NCBI RefSeq assembly: GCF_002736205.1
Contig: NZ_CP024091.1
Location: 186,001 to 250,000 of the forward strand
DNA length: 64,000 bases
Reading direction: 5' to 3'
Origin: Pedobacter ginsengisoli
GTDB taxonomy: Bacteria > Bacteroidota > Bacteroidia > Sphingobacteriales > Sphingobacteriaceae
The notes beneath the pieces are model-generated. The model made no database searches, was not told the origin of the DNA, and was given only the letters and a program-made list of their open reading frames with translations. Every line of letters starts with the position of its first letter. The stretch's first letter is position 1. The position numbers and the translations under genes were made by a program. Below are positions 44,472 through 54,110 of the stretch, piece by piece.

Positions 44472-47078
44472 TTATTTCTTTTGCTGAGAAAGGAAAGTAA
44501 CAAGTGAAGCAAGTTCATCGTACGATAATGAATTGGCTAAACCTGCAGGCATCATTGATGAATCCATTTCTTTACGTGATAAAATATCGCTTGCTTTAAT
44601 AGTGAAAACTTCGCCAGCAATATTACGCATTACAACCTTAGCAGCTGTTTCTTCAGTAATAAAGCCCATGTAAGTTTTATCGCCTTTAGCAGAGATCATT
44701 ACAGTAGCAAATCCTTGAGAAATTGAAGCACTTGGTTTAAGGATAGACTCAGCAATTTGCTCGCGGTTCATAATAGAACCGATCTGACCCATAAAAGGAC
44801 CTTTCATTTTTTCGCCTTTGCTAATGCTATGACAAGCAATACATCCCTGACGGGTAAATAATGCTTTACCTTTAACCGGATCTCCTTCTAATTTATTGAT
44901 AGCTAATAATACATCTTCGATAGATGATTTACCAACTTGTCCTTTTTGATTTTTGATCTTTTCAAGGTCTACTTTAGGCTCTTCGGCAGCAGCAACTTTT
45001 TCTTCGGTAGCAAATGCTGGAATTTCCATACGGTTACGTGCATCAAGATCTACAAAAAATTGTTTGCCGTTAGCATCTGCTTTTTCCCATTCTCCTTTTA
45101 AGAATTTCTCGATAGCAGGAGAAGCTGCCCAAACAACACCTTTGTAATATGGACCATGAGAATCTGGTCTTGTTCCCCACCACCATGAAGCATCGTAAGC
45201 ATCTTCTTTTTTGTAAAGACGAGCTAAGGTGATCAGAATTTGTTTTTTTAACTTCTCATCTTTTGATTGCTGATAAGCATTAATTAAACCATCAACCGCT
45301 TTTTGATCATGCATATAACGTAAAGTCCATAATGCAATGGTTGAGTTTTCGCCATTAATGGCAGCTACAGTAGCATCAACAGCGTTAAGGCTTACCAATG
45401 CCTGAACCGCAAGGTGAGGTAACACAATAGCTGAATTAGGTGTAGCATGAGGGCCTTCAACGTCTTTAGCTGGTTCTACAAATGATGCAGGAACTTTAGT
45501 TTGCAATAGGGCAGAAGCAGTTTCTAGATGGCCTAAACGACCTAATCCAATTGCTGCAACAGCTTGAACACGTGGCGAGGCGTCTTTAAGACCTGCTAAA
45601 AAAGGCTCAGTTGGAACGTTCTGCACGTTGTTTTTACGATCTGCAAGAGTTTTTAAAGCAAATTCTCTCATCGCATCTTCTTTGGTGAATTCTAACAAAG
45701 TAGGGATTCCGTCTACTCCGGCGGCTTGTGCGTAAGTATAGATACCTGCAACACGTACAACAAGAGGAAGTTTTTTATCAGACGCTACTTTTAAAGCGGT
45801 GGCAGTAGCTTGTTTACTAGAACGAGCAATTAATTCCTGCGATGCGCTTAAACGTGCTACAGCACTTGCTGATTTAAGTAACTCTGCAAGTTGTTTAACA
45901 GAGGCTTTGGCCACATTTGGAAACGCTTTGTAAGTCCAGTTGTTTGGTACTGCCCGAACTACATAACCTTTGCTTGGGCTACCAGAATAACCTGCGCCAT
46001 CCCATGCAGCAAGATAAAGTCTGCCTGATCCATCAACATCCAAATCTGTGATTTGAGGAAGCTTGATAAACTCCTCTTCTTTTTGGGTAAAAGTAGGTCC
46101 ATCAGGTGTAACCCTATGGATATACAACATGCTTCTTCCCCAATCAGCCATCATTGGGACGTTGTTGTATTTTTCAGGCCAGTTTGGTTCGCTCATATAT
46201 AAAGCACCAGTACCAGAACCTCCACCAACATCTACTAAAGCTGGTAATATCTCGTCGGTAAAGTGCTGGAATAAAACAGGGTATCCGTATTCTCCAGATT
46301 GGATAAAGTGAGAAAAGCGAACATTCCATCCACCACCATCATTGGTGTTTTCTCTTGTGAAAACATTCATAAACGGATCAATAGCAACATCATAAACGTT
46401 ACGTGTTCCATGCATAAATATTTCCATTTCAGTTCCATCAGGACGTACGCGGACAATACCACCACCCAACATGGTTAGCTTTTTGCCTGAACGGTCTGTA
46501 GCATTGTGGAACCCGAAATCGCCTACTGAAATGTAAATCCAGCCATCAATACCCATTCTAATTCCATTGGTAGCATGGTCTGTTCCACGTTCCTGGATGT
46601 ACTTAGTGTTACTTAGGTGTTCAATAAGTGGTTTTGCAGGGCCATCAGCCTTTCCATCGCCATCTTTATCTTCAAAAACTACCAGGGCCATTCCTGTAGC
46701 TTTTTTTGTTTCTTTAGAAAAGGTGGTATGTAATACAAAAACTTTGTCGCCTTGTGCAATGATACCGCGAGGGTTATCAACCATTGCAAATTCAACGTGC
46801 TGGTCCATTTTGCCATCATTATCCTTATCAATAAGTTTAAGAATGCGGCCTTTGTCTGGATCTTTACCTAATGATCCAATCATATCAACACCAACAAATA
46901 CTTCGCCTGTTGCAGCAACAGCCAAACAAGCCGGACTTGGGGTAACATCAGGTCCGGCAAATGGAGTAATTGTTAATTCAGGTGGGTCAAAAGAGGTGGC
47001 TTTTGGTTCGCCAAAGAAGCTTTTTATTCCCAGAAATATAACAAGGGAATAAATAAGACTTAAAGAAAATTTAATCAT
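44472..47078 (-). CDS. PVC-type heme-binding CxxCH protein (beta-propeller, HEAT repeats, cytochrome c)
   Basis: An 868-residue exported protein. The N-terminal propeller resembles PQQ/sorbosone dehydrogenases (PSPACLAVAATGEVFVGVD, NPRGIIAQGDKVFVL, NGIRMGIDGWIYISVGDFGF) and includes Ca-binding-like loops DKDNDGKMD and DKDGDGKAD. A HEAT-like middle part (about 400-640) precedes a C-terminal cytochrome domain with heme motif CIACH (after GKALFTRQG) and a distal Met in MMPAGL. This architecture is common in Planctomycetes and Bacteroidetes and is thought to oxidise sugars or alcohols. The DUF1080 lipoprotein lies upstream in the same direction, 34 bp away. Confidence 0.88.
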   Translation of the reverse strand: MIKFSLSLIYSLVIFLGIKSFFGEPKATSFDPPELTITPFAGPDVTPSPACLAVAATGEVFVGVDMIGSLGKDPDKGRILKLIDKDNDGKMDQHVEFAMVDNPRGIIAQGDKVFVLHTTFSKETKKATGMALVVFEDKDGDGKADGPAKPLIEHLSNTKYIQERGTDHATNGIRMGIDGWIYISVGDFGFHNATDRSGKKLTMLGGGIVRVRPDGTEMEIFMHGTRNVYDVAIDPFMNVFTRENTNDGGGWNVRFSHFIQSGEYGYPVLFQHFTDEILPALVDVGGGSGTGALYMSEPNWPEKYNNVPMMADWGRSMLYIHRVTPDGPTFTQKEEEFIKLPQITDLDVDGSGRLYLAAWDGAGYSGSPSKGYVVRAVPNNWTYKAFPNVAKASVKQLAELLKSASAVARLSASQELIARSSKQATATALKVASDKKLPLVVRVAGIYTYAQAAGVDGIPTLLEFTKEDAMREFALKTLADRKNNVQNVPTEPFLAGLKDASPRVQAVAAIGLGRLGHLETASALLQTKVPASFVEPAKDVEGPHATPNSAIVLPHLAVQALVSLNAVDATVAAINGENSTIALWTLRYMHDQKAVDGLINAYQQSKDEKLKKQILITLARLYKKEDAYDASWWWGTRPDSHGPYYKGVVWAASPAIEKFLKGEWEKADANGKQFFVDLDARNRMEIPAFATEEKVAAAEEPKVDLEKIKNQKGQVGKSSIEDVLLAINKLEGDPVKGKALFTRQGCIACHSISKGEKMKGPFMGQIGSIMNREQIAESILKPSASISQGFATVMISAKGDKTYMGFITEETAAKVVMRNIAGEVFTIKASDILSRKEMDSSMMPAGLANSLSYDELASLVTFLSQQKK

Positions 47079-47112
47079 TTGTGTACGGTATTAGGTGTTT
47101 ATTATAAGTGTG

Positions 47113-47970
47113 TTATTGTTTTGCTACTCTTTTTTCTGCCATTAGTTTTTGAACTACCTCTTGTAGTTTTGCAGGATCTTTGGCATATTTTTCTAAATTG
47201 ATGATCTCTACTTTTCTGAAATCTACTGGATGGCTTTCGCTTTGCAATGAAATAGATCCACCAGTTAAAAGTTTACCTTCTGCGGCACCGCCAACAGGAT
47301 CTAATTGAGGTCTGTTGTAGCGTAGTACTTCTTCGCCATTTACATAGTGTACGATCAATGAGTCTCCAAGGGCAAGAACTTCAACACGTACCCATTGGTC
47401 GCCATTGAAAGTTTTAGAATTAGATTCGATACAGTGGGTTTTAATTACTTTGCCATCTTTTACAAACTGAGTTCCTGGAGTACATAAGTTTGCTGTAGGA
47501 CGTTCGCCATTTCCGGCACCTCCTAATAACTGCACTTCAATAGAATTAGGGAAGTCCTGATCTTTTTTCATAGTTGCCGGATCCTGGCCATGGATCATGA
47601 TACCGCTATTGCGATATGCCCATCCCGGACCGCCTTTTACCTGATCGCCGGTAAAGCGATATTCTACACCTATAAGATAATAGGAGTATGGCTTTTTATA
47701 AAACAAATGGCCAAATTGCTCATCAAATTCTGAATATTTATCGTATCTCACCTGAATATTTCCATCTTTAACACTAAAAGTGTTTCCGAAATTATCGTTC
47801 AGGTCATGCTTTCTTATTTTAACATCCCAGCCGTTTAAATCCTTGCCATCAAACATTTGCTCCCATTTTAGGGTGGGTGATGATTGTTTAACAGAACAGC
47901 CAAAGAAAACTAAGGGTAAACTCAGGGCAATTGCTACCCTGAACATTGTAGAAATGAAGTTTTGTTTCAT
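47113..47970 (-). CDS. DUF1080 (3-keto-disaccharide hydrolase-like) lipoprotein
   Basis: A 285-residue lipoprotein (lipobox VFFGC, Cys25). The DUF1080 fold is a concanavalin-like sandwich: WEQMFDGKDLNGWDVKI near the start, then NSGIMIHGQDP, PNSIEVQLLGG and GSISLQSESHPVDFRKVEI at the end. Members hydrolyse 3-keto-glycosides made by sugar dehydrogenases, in the cases I recall. It lies first in an apparent operon with the PVC-type cytochrome protein, which fits an oxidise-then-hydrolyse route. Catalytic residues are not assigned here. Confidence 0.88.
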   Translation of the reverse strand: MKQNFISTMFRVAIALSLPLVFFGCSVKQSSPTLKWEQMFDGKDLNGWDVKIRKHDLNDNFGNTFSVKDGNIQVRYDKYSEFDEQFGHLFYKKPYSYYLIGVEYRFTGDQVKGGPGWAYRNSGIMIHGQDPATMKKDQDFPNSIEVQLLGGAGNGERPTANLCTPGTQFVKDGKVIKTHCIESNSKTFNGDQWVRVEVLALGDSLIVHYVNGEEVLRYNRPQLDPVGGAAEGKLLTGGSISLQSESHPVDFRKVEIINLEKYAKDPAKLQEVVQKLMAEKRVAKQ

Positions 47971-48179
47971 TAGTGAGGTTTATGTATAGGTTTTTTCTGC
48001 GTAAACTTAGGAATAATCTTTTTTACATGAATGGATATTATTGTTTCAGGCTTTTTTTTTTCTCAAATATTTTTAAATTTCTTCAGTTTATAGGCTATTA
48101 TGTTCATCATGTTACAATTGCAACATTGGAGTGCTTACTTTTTTTTATACTTTGGAGCCCTTAACCGAACCTAACCATT

Positions 48180-50354
48180 GTGCGAATTAACCTCTTTTTA
48201 CTTGCCTTCTTTTTCAGTTTATCTCTTTCAGCTCAAAAAAAGAATGACAGCTATCAGTTACATATTAATAAAGCTTCATCTCCAATTAAAATAGATGGTG
48301 AACTAGATGAACAAGCCTGGCAGGATGCCGAGGTGGCAACAGATTTCTATATGATTTTGCCAATGGATACCAGTTTCGCGAAAGTGCGAACTGATGTGCG
48401 GATGACATATGATCAGCAAAATCTTTACCTATCGGTAATAAATTATAATGGCACTGAGGGACCATATATGGTGGAATCTTTGCGTCGTGATTTTTCTTTT
48501 TTAAAGAATGATAACTTTATCATGTTCATGGATCCTTTTGACGATCAAACCAATGGTTTCGCGTTTGGTGCTAATGCTGCCGGTGCACAATGGGACGGTT
48601 TGATGTATGATGGGGGTAAGGTGGATTTGAGCTGGGATAATAAATGGCAGTCTGTAGTAAAGAACTATCCTGATAAATGGATTTTTGAGGCCGTAATTCC
48701 TTTTAAAAGTATCAGATATAAGAAAGGTATTACTAAATGGGGAATAAATTTTGGTAGAAATGACCTGAAGACTACTGAAAAAAGCAGCTGGGCACCTGTG
48801 CCAAGGCAGTTCCCATCAGCATCATTGGCTTACACAGGTACATTGGTTTGGGATATGCCTCCCCCTGATCCCGGAACTACCGTTTCTTTGATTCCTTATG
48901 CACTTGGTGGTGTAATTAAAGATTTTCAAACTGACAAGCCTTCTACATACAGAAAGGATATAGGATTAGATGCTAAAGTAGCTATTACTTCTTCATTAAA
49001 TCTGGATCTTACTGTAAATCCTGATTTTTCGCAGGTTGACGTAGATAAGCAGGTAACCAACCTCGATAGGTTTGAATTATTTTATCCGGAAAGAAGGCAG
49101 TTTTTTCTGGAAAATGGAGATCAGTTTACCAATTTCGGCTATTCCGGTATCCGCCCATTCTTTTCGCGTAGGATAGGTCTGGGCGTACCTATTAAATTTG
49201 GGGCACGCTTAAGTGGTAAATTAAATAAAGACTGGAGATTGGGTATTATGAATATGCAAACTGAGAAGCAAAGCTCAACTGCTTTACCAGCACAGAACTT
49301 TACTGTGGCAGCCTTACAGCGCCGTGTGTTTGCCCGCTCTAACGTTGGCTTTTTATTGATCAATAAAGAATCTTTAAACTATAATCCGAATGATCTGGCC
49401 CCAGGAACAGCTGCTTATTCGCGCTACAACAGGAACTTCGGGATGGAATATAATCTGGCTTCTGCCAATAACTTCTGGACGGGAAAGGCCATGGTGCTTA
49501 AATCTTTTAGTCCGGGGAAAAGCGGGCATGACTGGACACACGCCGCCAATCTGCAATACACAAGTGGTAAATGGAACATCAGCTGGCAACATGAATACGT
49601 GGGACGTAATTATACTGCCGAAGTAGGCTATGTGCCAAGGCAGGGTTATGTTAAATTGATGCCACAGATTACGCGTCTTTTCTTTCCAAAAAAAGGCCCT
49701 TTGTTAAGTCATGGGCCTCAAATAACATCGACCAATTTCTTTGATGAAAACATGCATCGTACAGATAATGAACTGCTGGCATCTTACGGTATGGTTTTTA
49801 GAAGCAGAAATACACTTACGGTTTGGGGGTCTGGTACTTATATTAAGCTTTTACAGCCATTTGATCCGGCAAGTACTAAAATAGATACGCTGGTGGCCGG
49901 TAGTGAACACAACTGGGCTACTGTAGGGGCAGATTATGTATCAAAGCCTCAAAGCTTGTTTACATATGCATTGAATGCTCGTTATGGGGGCTATTACGCT
50001 GACGGTAAACGATTAACATTGGGTGGGGAGTTTGGTTACCGCTTTCAGCCTTATGTAAGTATAGCACTAAGTGCAAACTATAATAAACTGAACTTACCGA
50101 AACCCTGGGGCTACAATGATTTTTGGTTGATAGGGCCAAGAGTGGATGTTACGATGACAAACACTTTGTTTCTTACAGGCTTTGTGCAGTACAATGAGCA
50201 AATGAAAAATATGAACGTAAATACAAGGTTTCAATGGCGGTATCGCCCTGCCTCAGATTTGTTTATTGTATATACCGATAATTATTTGCCAGAACCTTTT
50301 GCGGTTAAAAACAGGGCTTTGGTAGTTAAATTCGTGTATTGGCTAAATATTTAG
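48180..50354 (+). CDS. CBM9-like / DUF5916 outer-membrane protein
   Basis: A 724-residue exported protein starting at GTG 48180; an in-frame stop just upstream rules out an earlier start. A signal peptide (LFLLAFFFSLSLSAQ) leads to a CBM9-like domain (ASSPIKIDGELDEQAWQDAEV, DVRMTYDQQNLYLSV). The DUF5916 barrel then runs to the C-terminus (NPDFSQVDVDKQVTNLDRFELFYPERRQFFLENGDQF, a family hallmark; end LVVKFVYWLNI). These proteins are typical of Bacteroidetes outer membranes; the function is unknown, with sugar binding implied by the CBM9 domain. Divergent from the DUF1080 gene by 209 bp. Confidence 0.88.
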   Translation: MRINLFLLAFFFSLSLSAQKKNDSYQLHINKASSPIKIDGELDEQAWQDAEVATDFYMILPMDTSFAKVRTDVRMTYDQQNLYLSVINYNGTEGPYMVESLRRDFSFLKNDNFIMFMDPFDDQTNGFAFGANAAGAQWDGLMYDGGKVDLSWDNKWQSVVKNYPDKWIFEAVIPFKSIRYKKGITKWGINFGRNDLKTTEKSSWAPVPRQFPSASLAYTGTLVWDMPPPDPGTTVSLIPYALGGVIKDFQTDKPSTYRKDIGLDAKVAITSSLNLDLTVNPDFSQVDVDKQVTNLDRFELFYPERRQFFLENGDQFTNFGYSGIRPFFSRRIGLGVPIKFGARLSGKLNKDWRLGIMNMQTEKQSSTALPAQNFTVAALQRRVFARSNVGFLLINKESLNYNPNDLAPGTAAYSRYNRNFGMEYNLASANNFWTGKAMVLKSFSPGKSGHDWTHAANLQYTSGKWNISWQHEYVGRNYTAEVGYVPRQGYVKLMPQITRLFFPKKGPLLSHGPQITSTNFFDENMHRTDNELLASYGMVFRSRNTLTVWGSGTYIKLLQPFDPASTKIDTLVAGSEHNWATVGADYVSKPQSLFTYALNARYGGYYADGKRLTLGGEFGYRFQPYVSIALSANYNKLNLPKPWGYNDFWLIGPRVDVTMTNTLFLTGFVQYNEQMKNMNVNTRFQWRYRPASDLFIVYTDNYLPEPFAVKNRALVVKFVYWLNI

Positions 50355-50417
50355 AAAAATTCATCAAATCTTCATAATTGGTATGTACGTTTGTATCGAG
50401 AGCGTTAATTTAAATAG

Positions 50418-50447
50418 CCTGCGACATTAATTTGTCGCGGGTTATTT
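50418..50447 (+). terminator. Terminator after the CBM9/DUF5916 gene
   Basis: CCTGCGACA (50418-50426) pairs with TGTCGCGGG (50433-50441), one G-U pair, around a 6-nt loop. The T-rich TTATTTT follows. Confidence 0.75.
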
Positions 50448-50566
50448 TATGCCATTTTTCTTAAGAATTGCAAGTAATTCTAAGCGATCAGGCTTCGTAA
50501 AATAAGGTTAAATGTTGTAAAACAAGAGGTTGGTTTATTTGTTAGATTGGTATAAGTATCATAGAG

Positions 50567-52060
50567 ATGTTCGATACAAATCATCCTCTTAAACTCCTTT
50601 TTTTGAAGGAGAACGTCATTTTTATAATGATTTGTGTACTCTTTTGCGCTTCATGTTCAGTTAAGCGCCCTTTAGCACCAACTCCGGCAATTCAGCTAAC
50701 TAAAATAGAACCTCCTGTTTTAAAAAAGCATACCGAAAAAATGAATGTTGCAGCCGAATTCAAAAGAATTTTTGAAGCTAGTCGCCTGACTTTCATTTAT
50801 CCGGATCAAATTGATTCTTTTTATAAAAATAATGAATATCAGCCAGTATTGATATCCAGATTTATGGCGGATGACCAGCTACAAACTTTTGAAGGTTATT
50901 TAATGAATGTTGATGCTCATGGAATAGACCCCCAGGTTTTTACTGTGAATCGGATAAAAAAGCTATTAGACAATTATATTCATGAAAATGCCCGAAAGAA
51001 AGAACGGGAAAGCTATAGAGATGCCATGGAGCTTGAATTGGTTATTGCCGATGCCATAATAAAGTATAGTAACGCTATGCAATTTGGTATTGTTGATCCG
51101 GCAAGGGTTTATATTAATTACAGCACTCCAACGCTTAGACCTGATAGCATGACTGTAATACAAGTTTTAAAGGTAAAAAACCTTAAAGCTTATCTGGATA
51201 GTATACAACCAAAAGACAAACAATATGTTGCTTTGCAAAAGGCACTAAAAGCGGAACAAGAAAACCCACAGGAGAATGACAGTACTTATCGCATTTTAAA
51301 GGTAAATCTGGAACGATTGAGGTGGAAAAATAAACCTCTAACAGATAAATATGTGCAGGTAAATATTCCGGAGTTTATGTTAAGTGTAATAGATAGTGGG
51401 AAAGTGTCTCTTAGGATGAAGGTTTGCGTTGGTGAGCAAGCCTTGGATAAAGAGACTCCCCAGCTGGGTAGCAAGATATATAGTGTACAGGTAAATCCGG
51501 TTTGGAATATACCACAGAGTATTGCCGGTAACGAGATTATCGCATACGCTAAAAAGAACAGATATTATTTTGCTAATAATGATATAAATGTATACAGAAA
51601 TGGTAAGCTGGTAGGTGACCCGGAATCTATTGACTGGAAATCGGAGGAAACCGGCGCTTATTCTTTTAAACAACAACCGGGTGAACAAAATCCATTGGGA
51701 AGAATCAAATTTCTTTTTAATAATGAGAGCAGTGTTTACCTGCATGATACCCCTGTACAAGCCCCTTTTAAACAAAAGGGAAGGGCAGTAAGCCATGGTT
51801 GTGTACGCGTTGAGCAGCCTTTAAACCTTGCTTACGCGTTGTTTGGTAAAGGAGAAAAGTTTGACCAGATAAAAAAAGCAATGGCTAATGGTTATCCAAG
51901 AGCAAAATATATAGGTTTACCACTTCAGGTGCCCGTATGGATTAGTTATTACACAGCCTGGGCTGATAAAAAGGGTGCCGTTCACTTCTATAAAGATATT
52001 TATGGTTTGGATGATGTTTTATACAAACAACTATCTTTTCCTTTTTCACAGCTTTATTAG
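50567..52060 (+). CDS. L,D-transpeptidase (YcbB/YkuD type) lipoprotein
   Basis: A 497-residue envelope protein that makes 3-3 cross-links in peptidoglycan or attaches proteins to it. The lipobox FCASC gives Cys30 from ATG 50567; a start at 50627 would give a shorter signal. The middle region is the helical scaffold typical of YcbB (VISRFMADDQLQTFEGYL, LELVIADAIIKYSNAMQFG). The catalytic domain holds MKVCVGEQALDKETPQL, IPQSIAGNEII and the nucleophile SHGCVRV, with HDTP upstream. Length is somewhat shorter than E. coli YcbB. It stands alone between a terminator and the cytochrome maturation locus. Confidence 0.92.
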   Translation: MFDTNHPLKLLFLKENVIFIMICVLFCASCSVKRPLAPTPAIQLTKIEPPVLKKHTEKMNVAAEFKRIFEASRLTFIYPDQIDSFYKNNEYQPVLISRFMADDQLQTFEGYLMNVDAHGIDPQVFTVNRIKKLLDNYIHENARKKERESYRDAMELELVIADAIIKYSNAMQFGIVDPARVYINYSTPTLRPDSMTVIQVLKVKNLKAYLDSIQPKDKQYVALQKALKAEQENPQENDSTYRILKVNLERLRWKNKPLTDKYVQVNIPEFMLSVIDSGKVSLRMKVCVGEQALDKETPQLGSKIYSVQVNPVWNIPQSIAGNEIIAYAKKNRYYFANNDINVYRNGKLVGDPESIDWKSEETGAYSFKQQPGEQNPLGRIKFLFNNESSVYLHDTPVQAPFKQKGRAVSHGCVRVEQPLNLAYALFGKGEKFDQIKKAMANGYPRAKYIGLPLQVPVWISYYTAWADKKGAVHFYKDIYGLDDVLYKQLSFPFSQLY

Positions 52061-52211
52061 CAGACGTTTAGTCTTATTTTTGCCATAAATTCAATTCTCT
52101 TATTTTTTTTGATTTGCTAAGGGCATCTTTGCCACCGATTATAATGCACAAATTGTTTTTTGGTAAGATTTATAAAGTCTTATCAGAAAGAATAAATAAG
52201 AAACACAAATA

Positions 52212-54110
52212 ATGATTAATCGGTTAGGTAAAATTCTCTTTTCAACCCGTACCATGGGTGTAATGTTATTGCTTTATGCTTTTTCTATGGCCATGGCCAC
52301 TTTTGTGGAAAACGACTATGGTACTGCTGTAGCCAAAGCGCTAATCTATGACTGTTGGTGGTTTGAGCTGATTATGGTAATCCTGGTATTGAATTTTATT
52401 GGAAATATTGGGAGATACCAACTTACGCAACGTAAAAAATGGCCTTTACTGGTGTTTCACCTTGCATTTATAATCATTTTTGTTGGCGGATATATTACGC
52501 GCTATATAAGTTTTGAGGGCTCAATGCATATCAGAGAAGGTGAAGCGAGCAATGAAATTGTTTCGGATAAAACCTTTATTAAGGTCCAGATAGGGAAGGG
52601 AGATCAGGCGCTGGCATATGATGATGTACCGGCTATTTTAACTTCAAACAGAATTCCTACATACTTAAAACCTTTTAAGAAAACATTTACTTCGGAGTAT
52701 GATTATAATGGAGAACGTGTAAAGTTAAAAGTGGTAGATTTTTACGCCAGAGCTCAGGATTCATTGGTTCGTGAGGCTTCAGGCACACCTACTCTACACC
52801 TTGTTGTACTTGAAAATGGCAAGCGTGTAAATAAATACATTCCGGCAGGGGGTGTTCAGCTAATGCAGAACATGCTTGTAAGTTACAACAAGGAAACGCC
52901 GGGTGCTATTAATTTAAATGACACAAGTGGTGCATTACAGATTTCTTCGCCATATGAAGGGAATTATATGATTATGGCTACTCAGGAAAGGAAGCCAGTT
53001 GCCGGAAATGATGTCCCCCAGCCTTTTAACCTTAGAAGTTTGTATACTTATGGCGGACTTGCATTTGTTGTACCTGAAGGTGTTGTACCTGGCCGCATCA
53101 TTTATTTTGAGGGAGACAAGAGAACTCATGAGCATGATCTGGATTTGGTAAAGGTGCAAATAACTACTCCGACAGCTGTTGACACGGTTTCATTTTATGG
53201 TGGCAAGGGTATGACCAATTTCCAGCATCAAAGTGAAGTTGGTGGCTTAAGGATTTCTTTGGCTTATGGATCTAAAATATACCAAACACCATTTAAGCTT
53301 AAACTGGTAGACTTTAAGATGGAAAAATATCCGGGTAGCAATAGTCCGGCAGCTTATTCTTCTGATGTGATGATACAGGACGGCGGAGCTGAAACTCCTT
53401 ACAAAATATTTATGAACCATGTGTTAGATCATTCTGGTTACCGCTTTTTTCAGGCGAGTTTTGATGAGGATGAAAAGGGTACAATATTATCCGTAAATCA
53501 TGATTCATTAGGTACAAACGTTACTTATATTGGCTATACTTTACTTTTTCTGGGGATGTTTGTTACGCTGTTCTGGAAAGGAACGCATTTCTCAAAATTG
53601 AATGAGCAGTTAAAAACTATTTCTAAATCAAAAACACTATTATTATTGCTTTTCTTTTTACCGGCAGGCGCAGCTTTCAGTCAGAAGATAGATATGCATG
53701 GTACTGATGGAACTACACATGTTCATGAAAATGGTGAGGTTCACGATCATGAGCATAATGTTGTACCACAAGATAGTGCAATGCCAGAGCATAAACATGA
53801 GCATAATGACACACAATTGTTTTTGCCTACCAAGACTGTAGATGCGGCCCAATTTGTTTCATCAATTAAAATTGATGCTAGTCATGCAGATAGATTTGGC
53901 CACTTATTGGTTCAGAATATTGATGGCAGGATTGAGCCTGTTAATACTATGGCTCTTGAAATCCTACGCAAATTACACCGCAAGGATCGTTTTTATACTT
54001 TAAGTGCCAATCAGTTTTTCCTTTCAATTTCGACTATGCCGCTAAACTGGATCAACGTGCCGTTGATTAAAGTAAATACTAAGGGGGGGCGGAATTGCTT
54101 AAAACGGTAA
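52212..54110 (+). CDS. Cytochrome c biogenesis protein, ResB/CcsB half (frameshifted from CcsA half)
   Basis: Codes 632 residues of a protein that in Bacteroidetes is usually one fused CcsB-CcsA polypeptide carrying heme across the membrane and attaching it to apocytochrome c. The N-terminal helices (TMGVMLLLYAFSMAMATFVENDYG, WWFELIMVILVLNFIGNI) and the ResB periplasmic domain are visible, then a helix and a His-rich segment (9 His in about 38 residues, nt 53690-53812). The frame ends 21 nt after a G7 run, within the middle domain and not at a domain border. The next ORF, in the -1 frame, continues it. Joined, the product would be about 1093 residues. Confidence 0.85.
   Translation: MINRLGKILFSTRTMGVMLLLYAFSMAMATFVENDYGTAVAKALIYDCWWFELIMVILVLNFIGNIGRYQLTQRKKWPLLVFHLAFIIIFVGGYITRYISFEGSMHIREGEASNEIVSDKTFIKVQIGKGDQALAYDDVPAILTSNRIPTYLKPFKKTFTSEYDYNGERVKLKVVDFYARAQDSLVREASGTPTLHLVVLENGKRVNKYIPAGGVQLMQNMLVSYNKETPGAINLNDTSGALQISSPYEGNYMIMATQERKPVAGNDVPQPFNLRSLYTYGGLAFVVPEGVVPGRIIYFEGDKRTHEHDLDLVKVQITTPTAVDTVSFYGGKGMTNFQHQSEVGGLRISLAYGSKIYQTPFKLKLVDFKMEKYPGSNSPAAYSSDVMIQDGGAETPYKIFMNHVLDHSGYRFFQASFDEDEKGTILSVNHDSLGTNVTYIGYTLLFLGMFVTLFWKGTHFSKLNEQLKTISKSKTLLLLLFFLPAGAAFSQKIDMHGTDGTTHVHENGEVHDHEHNVVPQDSAMPEHKHEHNDTQLFLPTKTVDAAQFVSSIKIDASHADRFGHLLVQNIDGRIEPVNTMALEILRKLHRKDRFYTLSANQFFLSISTMPLNWINVPLIKVNTKGGRNCLKR
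54083..54089 (+). other. G7 tract at the ccsB-ccsA frame break (in-phase slippery heptamer)
   Basis: The zero-frame codons read aaG GGG GGG Cgg, so the seven G form an X-XXX-XXX heptamer in the correct phase for a -1 slip. Slipping leads straight into the downstream CcsA frame (GGAELLKTV). One inserted G would have the same effect. A sequencing or replication indel in the homopolymer is equally possible. Confidence 0.6.

Noticed and set aside
44327..44518. 63-codon minus-strand frame
   Set aside because: It spans the strong terminator at 44410 and the end of the cytochrome gene; not a gene.
46567..47052. 161-codon open frame opposite the PVC-type cytochrome gene
   Set aside because: Antisense shadow of a clear gene; the composition is Ser/Pro-rich in the manner of reverse-strand artefacts.
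47973..48164. 63-codon frame in the divergent intergenic region upstream of 48180
   Set aside because: Low-complexity Phe-rich reading of AT-rich DNA with no start context; better seen as promoter DNA.
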